From Klebsiella variicola (GTDB taxonomy: Bacteria > Pseudomonadota > Gammaproteobacteria > Enterobacterales > Enterobacteriaceae), in assembly GCF_000828055.2 (NCBI RefSeq), contig NZ_CP010523.2:2170001-2234000 (forward strand): a DNA stretch of 64,000 nt, in the 5' to 3' direction. Shown piece after piece: positions 9,686-20,074 of the stretch; positions within the stretch are counted from its first letter, which is position 1; every line of letters begins with the position of its first letter. Below the pieces are notes generated by a model. It worked only from the letters and a program-made list of their open reading frames with translations. It ran no database searches and was not told where the DNA came from. The position numbers and the translations under genes are program-made.

Positions 9686-9716
9686 CAGATAATTGGATCA
9701 GCGATAACGATCAGAG

Positions 9717-9742
9717 GCCCCCGCCGGACAGCGGGGGCTTTT
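9717..9742 (+). terminator. Terminator of the PQQ dehydrogenase gene
   Basis: An 8-bp stem GCCCCCGC / GCGGGGGC with loop CGGACA is followed by TTTT. Confidence 0.85.
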
Positions 9743-9961
9743 CATATTAATGCATGGATGGTGAGGCGTTGCGTTAGGCGACGATGTTGAGGCAGGAGAG
9801 GGGATCTGACCCTGTACAGGACATGTCAGTGAGAGAACAGCCAAACTTTTCGCGTGATGGAAAAGGGCGGCATTTTAATGTTGTGTACCAAAATGCGCCC
9901 TTTAATCTGATGGCCTGGTGTCTTTTTTATGGCTAACCAGAAAAATAGCAGGGAATATTTA

Positions 9962-10258
9962 TCAAAACACTTTCTTATAAGGCTTAACAGAGACCTGGCG
10001 GTAGACGCCAGCCGCAATATACGGATCATCATTGGCCCAGGACTGCGCCGCTTCCAGCGACTCAAACTCGGCAATCACCGTTGAGCCGCTGAACCCTGCT
10101 GCGCCCGGTTCGTTGCTGTCAACGGCCGGCATTGGCCCGGCGGTAAGCAGCCGGCCTTCATCGTGTAAGAGTTGCAGACGCGCGAGATGCGCAGGGCGAA
10201 CCGAGAGCCGCTTTTCCAGAGAATCGGCGATATCTTCAGCGTAGATAACGTAAAGCAC
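9962..10258 (-). CDS. yciI: YciI-family protein
   Basis: This 98-residue protein matches E. coli YciI, a small ferredoxin-like alpha/beta-barrel protein of unknown reaction; the fold and the conserved His/Asp pair (RPAHLARL) suggest an enzyme. The start is GTG at 10258 (reading VLYVIYAED), with AAGGAG seven bases upstream. The longer ATG-initiated frame adds six residues that homologues lack. It is convergent with the PQQ dehydrogenase and divergent from tonB, the same yciI-tonB order as in E. coli. Confidence 0.95.
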   Translation of the reverse strand: MLYVIYAEDIADSLEKRLSVRPAHLARLQLLHDEGRLLTAGPMPAVDSNEPGAAGFSGSTVIAEFESLEAAQSWANDDPYIAAGVYRQVSVKPYKKVF

Positions 10259-10410
10259 GGCAAAGCTCCTTATCAATAATCAGGCGAATTACGTTAAGTT
10301 AAACCGCCCTGGACTGCAATGCAAAGATGCATACCGGTGTCGAATGCGCTGCCGACGCGGCTTTTTTCTGCAAATGGTGGCAAAAATTGACTCAGGTTAA
10401 GACGCCTTAT

Positions 10411-10431
10411 TGAATATGATTGCTATTTGCA
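10411..10431 (+). promoter_or_regulatory. Fur-box-like operator upstream of tonB
   Basis: The segment TGAATATGATTGCTATTTGCA is the conserved stretch ahead of enterobacterial tonB and partly matches the Fur consensus GATAATGATAATCATTATC. Known E. coli tonB repression by Fe-Fur supports the role; here it is inferred from position and sequence. Confidence 0.6.
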
Positions 10432-10477
10432 TTTAAAATCGGAGCATCATTTTTCAACAGAAACGACTATGAGCGCA

Positions 10478-11215
10478 ATGACCCTTGATTTACCTCGCCG
10501 CTTCCCGTGGCCAACGCTGCTGTCCGTGGCTATCCACGGTGCCGTTGTGGCGGGGCTGCTTTATACCTCGGTACATCAGGTTATTGAACAGCCTTCTCCG
10601 ACGCAGCCGATTGAGATTACGATGGTCGCGCCGGCCGATCTTGAACCGCCCCCGGCGGCACAGCCAGTCGTGGAGCCCGTTGTCGAACCTGATCCTGAGC
10701 CGGAACCCGAGGTGGTGCCTGAACCGCCGAAAGAGGCGCCGGTGGTGATCCATAAACCGGAACCGAAGCCGAAGCCTAAACCCAAACCGAAACCCAAGCC
10801 GGAGAAAAAGGTTGAGCAGCCGAAGCGGGACGTGAAGCCGGCAGCAGAGCCGCGTCCGGCCTCGCCGTTTGAAAACAACAACACGACGCCAGCGCGCACC
10901 GCGCCAAGCACCTCGACCGCGGCCGCCAAACCCACCGTTACTGCCCCGAGCGGCCCGCGGGCGATCAGCCGTGTCCAGCCGACCTATCCGGCCCGCGCCC
11001 AGGCGCTGCGCATCGAAGGGACGGTACGGGTGAAGTTTGACGTGACGCCAGATGGCCGAATCGACAACCTACAGATCCTCTCTGCCCAGCCTGCCAATAT
11101 GTTTGAGCGCGAAGTGAAAAGCGCGATGCGCAGATGGCGTTACGAGCAGGCAAGACCGGGAACCGGCGTGACGATGACTATCAAATTCCGTCTGAGTGGG
11201 GTCGAGATCAACTGA
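10478..11215 (+). CDS. tonB: Energy-transducing protein TonB
   Basis: TonB links the ExbB-ExbD proton motor to outer-membrane receptors for siderophores, haem and vitamin B12. The 245-residue form starts MTLDLPRRFPWPTLL, as in E. coli. It has one N-terminal anchor helix (about 12-32, with the SxxxH motif SVAIH), a long periplasmic Pro-rich rod (EP and KP repeats, about 50-110) and the C-terminal receptor-binding domain with YPARAQALRIEGTVRVKF. An ATG nine bases upstream (10469) is an alternative start; the frame open from 10427 overlaps the promoter and is unlikely. The Pro/Lys stretch is longer than in E. coli. Fur regulation is likely. Confidence 0.97.
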   Translation: MTLDLPRRFPWPTLLSVAIHGAVVAGLLYTSVHQVIEQPSPTQPIEITMVAPADLEPPPAAQPVVEPVVEPDPEPEPEVVPEPPKEAPVVIHKPEPKPKPKPKPKPKPEKKVEQPKRDVKPAAEPRPASPFENNNTTPARTAPSTSTAAAKPTVTAPSGPRAISRVQPTYPARAQALRIEGTVRVKFDVTPDGRIDNLQILSAQPANMFEREVKSAMRRWRYEQARPGTGVTMTIKFRLSGVEIN

Positions 11216-11224
11216 TAATGCGTT

Positions 11225-11246
11225 GCGGCGGACCAGGGGTCCGCCG
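11225..11246. terminator. Hairpin between convergent tonB and yniA
   Basis: A perfect 8-bp stem GGCGGACC / GGTCCGCC sits 10 bases after the tonB stop. There is no T-run on either side, so it may be a weak terminator or an mRNA 3'-end stabiliser. Confidence 0.45.
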
Positions 11247-11256
11247 TGAGTCTTGT

Positions 11257-12129
11257 CTAACGCGTTTTTTCCGTCAATACATCGTCCAGCGCCTGCTGGA
11301 CCGTCACCAGGTGCTGGCCACCAAACAAAATCGCCCGGTTCAGTAGGGTGTAAAGCTGATAGATGGGCTGGCGATCGAGAAAACCTGCTGGCAGCGGTGA
11401 AACGGACTGGTAGCCGTCATAGATCTGCGGCGGTTGTTCCGGGTGCATCGGCAGCATGGCTAAATCGCACTCGCGATCGCCCCAGTAGCAGGCCGGATCG
11501 AAGATATAGGGGCCATCTGGTCCTAAGGCGCAGTTACCGGACCACAGGTCACCATGGAGCAGTGAAGGTTGCGGCTGATGGTTGGCCAGCCGCTGCTGAA
11601 CCACATCGACTAAGGTATCGATATCGCCAAAGTGCAGCCCCTTCTCCGCCGCCAGCTCCAGTTGCCAGCCGATACGCTGCTCGGCAAAGAACACCGACCA
11701 GCGACGCTGCCAGGCGTTGGGCTGCGGCGTGGTGGAAAGATCGTTGTCGAAATCCAGACCAAACTGCGGCTGATCGCTCCACTGATGCAGATGCGCTAAC
11801 TGCTGGCCGAGCAGGAAGGCATTATGCGCATCCAGCGGACGGGGAGGGAGGTATTCCATGACCACAAAACTGTAGTCACGGTCGCTGCCGACCGCATAGA
11901 CCTGCGGCACGCGAACGGTTTTGCTTCGCGACAGCAGTTCCAGCTGATCGGCCTCGGCGGTGAAGATGGGCAGAAGCTCACGTTCGTCGCATTTCACGAA
12001 GTAATCTTTCCCGCCGAAGCGTAAATGCCAGGCCGAATGGATTTCCCCACCGGGCAGCTCGGTTTTCAGTTCGATTTCAGCGTTTTCGGAATGCCAATCG
12101 CGTAAAAGTGTACTGATTGCTTGCCACAT
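11257..12129 (-). CDS. yniA: Fructosamine-kinase-family protein YniA
   Basis: This 290-residue cytoplasmic protein matches E. coli YniA, a member of the fructosamine-3-kinase/aminoglycoside-phosphotransferase fold. The relatives phosphorylate protein-bound ketosamines and so initiate deglycation. The catalytic loop LLHGDLWSGNCA, the metal-binding FDPACYWGDRECDLAM and the hinge VVMEYLPPRPLDAHN are intact. Start MWQAI at 12129 is preceded by GGGGAGAG; the frame open from 12156 adds nine unsupported residues. In E. coli yniA also lies next to ydiZ and pfkB, but not next to tonB, so a junction relative to E. coli order falls between tonB and yniA. Confidence 0.93.
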   Translation of the reverse strand: MWQAISTLLRDWHSENAEIELKTELPGGEIHSAWHLRFGGKDYFVKCDERELLPIFTAEADQLELLSRSKTVRVPQVYAVGSDRDYSFVVMEYLPPRPLDAHNAFLLGQQLAHLHQWSDQPQFGLDFDNDLSTTPQPNAWQRRWSVFFAEQRIGWQLELAAEKGLHFGDIDTLVDVVQQRLANHQPQPSLLHGDLWSGNCALGPDGPYIFDPACYWGDRECDLAMLPMHPEQPPQIYDGYQSVSPLPAGFLDRQPIYQLYTLLNRAILFGGQHLVTVQQALDDVLTEKTR

Positions 12130-12234
12130 GCTGTCTCTCCCCATGTTTTCCACCATATCATAAGGTTAGCGCACTGCTACCGGGTAAACCTGGAACTGAC
12201 GCACAACTGACGCTTTCCGTTGCGTTAAACGCAC

Positions 12235-12519
12235 TTATTGAGCTTTTAACCACTCGGCGAATGTGCTGACCGTAATCTCTGCCGGGCGGCCCAGAGCCGA
12301 TTCCGCCAGCCCTGCGCTGAGGGCCTTAACTTCATCAGCATCCTGGGCGCTGAGCAGGCCAAAGGTGTTGGTCCCCAGCTCATGGGGATTGCCGTCTTCA
12401 TCATTGAGCGTCAGTACGAACCCGGCGCGGGTAAAGTGGTTGCTGACCTCGTTGATCTCCGTCAGCGCCTGTTCGTGAAAGGTGACGCTGACGACCCAGG
12501 CGGTTATCTCATTGCTCAT
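12235..12519 (-). CDS. ydiZ: Conserved small protein YdiZ
   Basis: This 94-residue protein is named YdiZ from its place between pfkB and yniA and its size; E. coli has the same neighbours. It is acidic, has no signal peptide or membrane segment, and begins MSNEITAWVVSVTF. No biochemical role is established. The separation from yniA is about 105 bp and from pfkB about 90 bp, all on one strand. Confidence 0.8.
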   Translation of the reverse strand: MSNEITAWVVSVTFHEQALTEINEVSNHFTRAGFVLTLNDEDGNPHELGTNTFGLLSAQDADEVKALSAGLAESALGRPAEITVSTFAEWLKAQ

Positions 12520-12611
12520 CTCTACACCCCATTGTTATCCATAGCCTTTCCAGCATAGACCATCCAGCCAATATCGTGGCTCCCTCCGCCAGCGCGGAGG
12601 GGCAGGGAAGA

Positions 12612-13544
12612 TCAGCGACCGCAGAGATAATCGTAGATTTTTTGCGTATTGGCCTGCGAGCAGAGACGGGTGCCCTGATTGATTGTCGCGGCGCTACCGG
12701 CAGCGACGCCAAAGCGAACCATATCTTCCAGCCCGGCGTTTTCCGCCAGACGCAGGGTCATGGCGCCCACCATGCTGTCGCCGGCGCCGACGGTGCTCTG
12801 GCTTTTCATCGGAGGCGGCACCACCTGAACGCTGCCGCTGGCGTCAACGCCTAACGCCCCCTGCGGCCCGAGCGAAACCACCACCCGGCGTACTTTACCG
12901 GACTGGATCAACGACTGGGCGGCAAGGCGTACGTCATCGGGTTGGCTCAGATCGCGCTGTACGAGGGCGCTGAGCTCTTTCTGGTTCGGCTTCACCAGCT
13001 CAATATTGCCGACGTCCAACGCCGCAGCCAGCGCGTCGCCGGAACTGTCGATAATGCAGCGCAGTCCCTGCTGTTGCGCATTTTTCACCAGTTGCATCAG
13101 GTTTTCGACGCTGATACCTGGCGGCAGGCTGCCGCTTACCACCAGCAGTGAGCCGGGTTCGATAGTCAGGACTTTCTCTTCCAGCCGACGGAACTCATCA
13201 TCCGTCAACGCTGCGCCGGGCATGACAAAACGATATTGTTCGCCGCTGGCGGCCACGTGAACGTGCAGGTTTTGCCGCGTCCAGTCGCGGGTTTCGACGG
13301 TCTCGACCGGCACCTGCTCATCGGCCAGCAGGGCTGCTAAGTGCTCGCCGGTGGCGCCGCCAACCGGGAAAATGGCGGTGGCTTTGCCGCCAAGAAAGGT
13401 CACGGCACGGGCAACGTTGATCCCGCCGCCGCCGGGCTCAAATACTGGCGCGCTGCAGCGGAGTTTACCTTCGGGATAAATCTGTGGGGTCTGCGTGGCG
13501 CTATCCAGCGAGGGGGCCAGCGTTAACGTATAAATTTTGGTCAT
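12612..13544 (-). CDS. pfkB: 6-phosphofructokinase II
   Basis: PfkB phosphorylates fructose 6-phosphate to fructose 1,6-bisphosphate and is the minor phosphofructokinase of enterobacteria. The 310 residues have the ribokinase/PfkB fold: the N-terminal substrate signature FEPGGGGINVARAVTFLGG (about 31-49) and the C-terminal motif VGAGDSMVGAM (catalytic Asp near 256). Start MTKIYTLTLAPSLDSAT is preceded by AAGGAGGAGAAG, a very strong ribosome-binding site. It diverges from ydiY, as in E. coli. Confidence 0.97.
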   Translation of the reverse strand: MTKIYTLTLAPSLDSATQTPQIYPEGKLRCSAPVFEPGGGGINVARAVTFLGGKATAIFPVGGATGEHLAALLADEQVPVETVETRDWTRQNLHVHVAASGEQYRFVMPGAALTDDEFRRLEEKVLTIEPGSLLVVSGSLPPGISVENLMQLVKNAQQQGLRCIIDSSGDALAAALDVGNIELVKPNQKELSALVQRDLSQPDDVRLAAQSLIQSGKVRRVVVSLGPQGALGVDASGSVQVVPPPMKSQSTVGAGDSMVGAMTLRLAENAGLEDMVRFGVAAGSAATINQGTRLCSQANTQKIYDYLCGR

Positions 13545-13898
13545 TCCTTCTCCTCCTTAATACGGCGACTGTGCTTTATTTAAGCATGGCACGATGGCTC
13601 CGGGAGGGAAAGTGATGTTCCTGAGAGATTTGCAAAGAAGCCTGTATTTTCATTATGAAATAAAGATTGTTTCCGGAGCTGTCTTATTCAAAAAACGAAA
13701 GAGTAAGTGATTGCTATGTTATTCGTGCTTTTTTATAATTTGCTACCTTTCTTAGGACCTGCACACCGCGATCCTCGCGAAAGTTTCCGGGACCCTCAGG
13801 TCTCTTTTATGTTGTACGGACGCTAAATTCAATGAGCGGGCAGGTTGTGTCTGTTCATCATTTGTACTGTCCTAAAAAATGTATTTTAGAGAGTTATA
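13545..13898. promoter_or_regulatory. Divergent promoter gap pfkB / ydiY
   Basis: No gene is seen in 354 bp. A short hairpin-like GGGACC/GGTCTC element followed by TTTTA occurs near 13791-13810 and could be a weak terminator or part of the ydiY leader. TTTAGAGAG before 13899 provides the ydiY ribosome-binding site. Confidence 0.35.
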
Positions 13899-14657
13899 AT
13901 GAAGCTTTTAAAGACAGTACCCGCAGCGGTTATGCTGGCGGGGGGGCTTTTTGCGTCTGTTGGCGCAATGGCCGATGATTCTGTATTTACCGTCATGGAT
14001 GACCCTTCCGCTGCTAAAAAACCTTTCGAAGGTGTGGTTAACGCAGGCTACCTGGCGCAGTCCGGCAACACCAAAAACTCCTCGATGACGGCAGATTCCA
14101 CCTTGACCTGGTATGGTAATACCACCGCCTGGTCGCTGTGGGGGAATGCCAGCAACACCTCTTCCAACGATGAGCGATCCTCAGAAAAATATGCAGTCGG
14201 TGGGCGTAGCCGCTACAACCTGACCGATATGAACTATATCTTTGGTCAGGGCAGCTGGCTGACCGACCGCTATAATGGCTATCAGCAGCGTGATGTCCTG
14301 ACGGCGGGTTATGGTCGTCAGATCCTCAACGGTCCGGTGCACAGCCTGCGGTTTGAATTCGGTCCTGGCGTTCGCTATGACGAGTTTACCGATGGAGAAA
14401 CCGATACTCAGCCGCTGGGTTACGCCTCCGGCACCTGGGCCTGGCAGATGACCGATAACGCCAAATTTACGCAAGGGGTCTCGGTGTTTGGCGCTGAGGA
14501 CACCACCGTCAACTCTGAGAGCGCGTTAAACGTGGCGATTAACGCCCATTTCGCGCTGAAGGTCGCCTACAACGTGACCTGGAACTCGGCACCGCCTTCC
14601 TCTGCGCCGGAGCATACCGATCGCCGGACATCGCTGTCCCTTGGGTATAAAATGTAA
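13899..14657 (+). CDS. ydiY: DUF481 outer-membrane/periplasmic protein YdiY
   Basis: This 252-residue exported protein has a signal peptide ending near ASVGAMA|DD (about residue 25) and a DUF481 beta-barrel-like body with many aromatic girdle residues (GYLAQSGNTKNSS, LTWYGNTTAWSLWG) ending in SLSLGYKM, the terminal aromatic/hydrophobic pattern of outer-membrane barrels. E. coli YdiY is acid-inducible; the function is unknown. The final residue is Met instead of the usual Phe. It is divergent from pfkB and has its own terminator. Confidence 0.92.
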   Translation: MKLLKTVPAAVMLAGGLFASVGAMADDSVFTVMDDPSAAKKPFEGVVNAGYLAQSGNTKNSSMTADSTLTWYGNTTAWSLWGNASNTSSNDERSSEKYAVGGRSRYNLTDMNYIFGQGSWLTDRYNGYQQRDVLTAGYGRQILNGPVHSLRFEFGPGVRYDEFTDGETDTQPLGYASGTWAWQMTDNAKFTQGVSVFGAEDTTVNSESALNVAINAHFALKVAYNVTWNSAPPSSAPEHTDRRTSLSLGYKM

Positions 14658-14664
14658 TATTTTC

Positions 14665-14694
14665 AGGCCGGGTTTCCCCGGCCTGTTCGTTTTA
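14665..14694 (+). terminator. Terminator of ydiY
   Basis: An 8-bp stem AGGCCGGG / CCCGGCCT with loop TTTC is followed by GTTCGTTTT. Confidence 0.85.
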
Positions 14695-14835
14695 AATTTA
14701 GCAATGAGTGCCATTATTTTTTCTGGCCTTTCGTTTTAGTTTTTATAAAAAGAAATAGCCCTCCATCTTTTCTCCATTATTCCCGGTTTGTTGACAAATA
14801 TTCATTCTATTTGACACGAAAAGCTAAATATTCGA

Positions 14836-14864
14836 CGGACAAATATGTGATCTGGATCTATAAT
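14836..14864 (+). promoter_or_regulatory. Sigma70-like promoter of the small exported protein gene
   Basis: A consensus -10 TATAAT (14859-14864) is spaced 17 bp from a -35-like CGGACA (14836-14841, 4/6 to TTGACA), about 55 bases before the ribosome-binding region. Confidence 0.5.
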
Positions 14865-14927
14865 GATATGCACTGTCCGGGCGGAGAAATCGCGCGGTCT
14901 GTCTTCCGTAATAAGAGAATGAATATC

Positions 14928-15161
14928 ATGAAAAACACTTCATTTACCATCGCAGCCCTGGCGCTGTGCGTGCTTTCTTTTGGCGCATCCGCTGCCACGC
15001 CCGTTCCGCCATCAGGCAACCAGGACCATACTCAGGTTGGCATCGCCAAAGCGACTGACGTTGAGGCTGGCTCGAATATCGCCCCCGGTTCCCGAACTAC
15101 CGGACAATCCATGAGCGATGCCTTTAATGTGCATACGCTGGTGGCCGGCGAGTGGTCATAA
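14928..15161 (+). CDS. Small exported protein of unknown function
   Basis: This 77-residue protein has a clear Sec signal peptide (MKNTSFTIAALALCVLSFG, cleavage after ASAA near residue 23). The ~54-residue mature part (TPVPPSGNQDHTQVGIAKAT ... MSDAFNVHTLVAGEWS) is polar and lacks Cys. I do not recognise the family. Start 14928 is chosen because it gives a clean signal peptide; the ATG at 14919 adds three residues, and the frame open from 14811 overlaps a TATAAT promoter. It is a single-gene unit between ydiY and thrS. Confidence 0.65.
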   Translation: MKNTSFTIAALALCVLSFGASAATPVPPSGNQDHTQVGIAKATDVEAGSNIAPGSRTTGQSMSDAFNVHTLVAGEWS

Positions 15162-15593
15162 TATACCAGACCTTTATTTCGTCATACGTCAATTAAGCCG
15201 GGTGGAGCGGTACCGGTTTAACGCGCTGTGTTAAAGATTAAGTATGCAATATCATTGCGTCTCTACTATCACGTCCGAATAATATTATCCGGCTTTGCCG
15301 GGGATTATTCTCGCCTGCAGTAGCAGGATATTCGTCTTTTTATCTCAATCTCTCTTGTTTTCTCCACATTCCGCCATCATTTATACGCTTGCGGCTTTAA
15401 TCACGTACCAATGATGTGTAAACTACTCCCCGGTGTTATCAGCAGGCGGTGGCAGGCGGGAACGGTCTATCCGGTCGTCCTCCTATTTTCGCAGAGTGAA
15501 GCGGGAACTGCGCCTTAACCTGATGATAATTATGATTATATAGTTTTGTATGTGCTCTTTCGTGTGGGGCACCACTGCAAATAAGGACATAAA
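15162..15593 (+). promoter_or_regulatory. thrS leader with tRNA-like translational operator
   Basis: No gene is seen in 432 bp ahead of thrS. The last ~40 bases fit the E. coli thrS operator. A hairpin at 15552-15572 (GTGCTC / GGGCAC) exposes CGU in its loop, mimicking the tRNA-Thr anticodon. Unpaired ACCACTGCAAATAAGGACATAAA, with the AAGG ribosome-binding site, follows. In E. coli ThrRS binds such a structure and represses its own translation. The upstream promoter was not pinned down. Confidence 0.6.
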
Positions 15594-17522
15594 ATGCCTG
15601 TAATTACGCTTCCTGATGGCAGTCAACGCCATTTTGACCACGCTGTTAGCCCCATGGATGTTGCGCTGGATATCGGTCCAGGCCTGGCGAAAGCCACCAT
15701 TGCCGGGCGGGTAAACGGTGAACTGGTAGACGCCTGCGACCCGATCGAAACCGATTCCACTCTCTCTATTATCACTGCGAAAGATGAAGAAGGGCTGGAG
15801 ATCATTCGTCACTCCTGTGCGCACCTGTTAGGCCATGCCATTAAACAGCTGTGGCCCAACACCAAAATGGCTATCGGTCCGGTTGTTGATAATGGCTTCT
15901 ACTATGACGTAGACCTCGACCACACCCTGACTCAGGAAGATATCGACGCGCTCGAAAAACGTATGCATGAGCTCGCCGAGAAAAACTACGATGTCATCAA
16001 GAAGAAAGTCAGCTGGCACGAAGCGCGTGAAACCTTCGTGAAGCGCGGCGAAACCTATAAAGTTTCTATTCTTGACGAAAACATTGCTCATGATGATAAG
16101 CCGGGTCTGTATCATCATGAAGAATATATCGATATGTGCCGCGGCCCGCACGTACCGAATATGCGCTTCTGTCATCACTTCAAGCTGATGAAAACCGCCG
16201 GTGCCTACTGGCGCGGCGACAGCAACAATAAAATGTTGCAGCGTATCTACGGTACCGCGTGGGCAGATAAAAAAGCGCTGAATGCCTATCTGCAGCGTCT
16301 TGAAGAAGCCGCCAAGCGTGACCACCGTAAAATTGGCAAGCAGCTTGACCTGTATCATATGCAGGAAGAGGCGCCGGGGATGGTGTTCTGGCACAACGAC
16401 GGCTGGACTATCTTCCGTGAACTGGAAACCTTTGTTCGTTCTAAACTGAAAGAGTACCAGTATCAGGAAGTCAAAGGTCCGTTCATGATGGACCGTGTGC
16501 TGTGGGAAAAAACCGGCCACTGGGACAACTACAAAGATGCGATGTTCACCACCTCTTCTGAGAACCGTGAATACTGCATCAAGCCGATGAACTGCCCGGG
16601 CCACGTGCAGATCTTCAACCAGGGATTGAAATCCTACCGCGATCTGCCGCTGCGTATGGCGGAATTCGGTAGCTGCCACCGTAACGAACCGTCTGGCGCG
16701 CTGCACGGTCTGATGCGCGTTCGCGGCTTTACCCAGGATGATGCGCATATCTTCTGTACTGAAGATCAGGTTCGCGATGAAGTGAACGCCTGTATTCGTA
16801 TGGTCTACGATATGTACAGCACCTTTGGCTTCGAGAAGATCGTCGTCAAACTGTCAACTCGCCCGGAAAAACGTATCGGTAGCGATGAGACCTGGGATCG
16901 CGCGGAAGCGGATCTGGCGGTGGCGCTGGAAGAAAATAACATCCCATTTGAGTATCAACTGGGCGAAGGGGCGTTCTACGGCCCGAAAATTGAATTTACC
17001 CTGTATGACTGCCTCGATCGCGCATGGCAGTGCGGAACGGTACAGCTGGACTTCTCTCTGCCGCAGCGTTTAAGCGCTTCTTATGTGGGCGAAAATAACG
17101 AGCGTCAGGTACCGGTCATGATTCACCGTGCGATTCTCGGTTCCCTGGAGCGCTTCATTGGCATCCTGACCGAAGAGTTCGCTGGCTTCTTCCCAACCTG
17201 GATTGCACCAGTGCAGGTAGTGGTCATGAATATTACCGATTCTCAGGCTGAATACGTTAACGAATTGACGCGTAAACTACAAAATGCGGGCATTCGTGTA
17301 AAAGCAGACTTGAGAAATGAGAAGATTGGCTTTAAAATCCGCGAGCACACTTTACGTCGTGTCCCGTATATGTTGGTCTGTGGCGACAAAGAAGTCGAAG
17401 CCGGCAAAGTGGCCGTGCGCACCCGTCGCGGGAAAGACCTCGGCAGCATGGACGTAAGTGAAGTGATTGAGAAGCTGCAACAAGAGATTCGCAGCCGCAG
17501 TCTTCAACAACTGGAGGAATAA
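15594..17522 (+). CDS. thrS: Threonine--tRNA ligase
   Basis: ThrRS is a class II synthetase that charges tRNA-Thr and represses its own mRNA. The 642 residues match E. coli ThrS at full length: TGS domain (1-60), editing domain with [10 protein letters not shown] and the metal-site DMCRGPHVP, catalytic core with motif 2 ([17 protein letters not shown]) and the zinc Cys in MNCPGH, and the C-terminal anticodon-binding domain (about 535-642). It opens the thrS-infC-rpmI-rplT-pheMST-ihfA block; infC starts three bases after its stop. Confidence 0.99.
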   Translation: MPVITLPDGSQRHFDHAVSPMDVALDIGPGLAKATIAGRVNGELVDACDPIETDSTLSIITAKDEEGLEIIRHSCAHLLGHAIKQLWPNTKMAIGPVVDNGFYYDVDLDHTLTQEDIDALEKRMHELAEKNYDVIKKKVSWHEARETFVKRGETYKVSILDENIAHDDKPGLYHHEEYIDMCRGPHVPNMRFCHHFKLMKTAGAYWRGDSNNKMLQRIYGTAWADKKALNAYLQRLEEAAKRDHRKIGKQLDLYHMQEEAPGMVFWHNDGWTIFRELETFVRSKLKEYQYQEVKGPFMMDRVLWEKTGHWDNYKDAMFTTSSENREYCIKPMNCPGHVQIFNQGLKSYRDLPLRMAEFGSCHRNEPSGALHGLMRVRGFTQDDAHIFCTEDQVRDEVNACIRMVYDMYSTFGFEKIVVKLSTRPEKRIGSDETWDRAEADLAVALEENNIPFEYQLGEGAFYGPKIEFTLYDCLDRAWQCGTVQLDFSLPQRLSASYVGENNERQVPVMIHRAILGSLERFIGILTEEFAGFFPTWIAPVQVVVMNITDSQAEYVNELTRKLQNAGIRVKADLRNEKIGFKIREHTLRRVPYMLVCGDKEVEAGKVAVRTRRGKDLGSMDVSEVIEKLQQEIRSRSLQQLEE

Positions 17523-18068
<546 letters not shown>

Positions 18069-18083
18069 GGCCTTCAAGTAGCG

Positions 18084-18362
<279 letters not shown>

Positions 18363-18391
18363 GTCGTTAACGTTTAACTTTTTTAACTTAG

Positions 18392-18769
<378 letters not shown>

Positions 18770-18779
18770 GCCAGTTGAA

Positions 18780-18804
18780 AGAGGGAGCTTGTCTCCCTCT
18801 TTTC
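18780..18804 (+). terminator. Terminator after rplT
   Basis: The stem AGAGGGAG / CTCCCTCT (loop CTTGT) is followed by TTTCG, between rplT and the pheM leader. Confidence 0.8.
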
Positions 18805-18892
18805 GTTTCAACACCATCAATACATTGACTTTTATCGGCGCAGGCTTTTCAATACAGGTCTGACGTTTCTTACCAGACAAGGTAATGCAAGC

Positions 18893-18937
18893 ATGAATGC
18901 TGCTATTTTCCGCTTCTTTTTTTACTTTAGCACCTGA
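18893..18937 (+). CDS. pheM: pheST operon leader peptide
   Basis: This 14-residue leader reads [14 protein letters not shown], with five Phe codons, the same as E. coli PheM as I recall it. Ribosome stalling on the Phe codons when charged tRNA-Phe is scarce prevents formation of the terminator at 18984-19009 and so raises pheST expression. Confidence 0.93.
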
Positions 18938-18958
18938 ACTCAGGAGGCTAGCGCGTGA

Positions 18959-20059
<1,101 letters not shown>

Positions 20060-20074
20060 GGGCAGGACAGAACA

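Noticed and set aside
10427-10477. 17-residue extension of TonB
   Set aside because: It overlaps the Fur-box/promoter region, and homologues begin MTLDLP.
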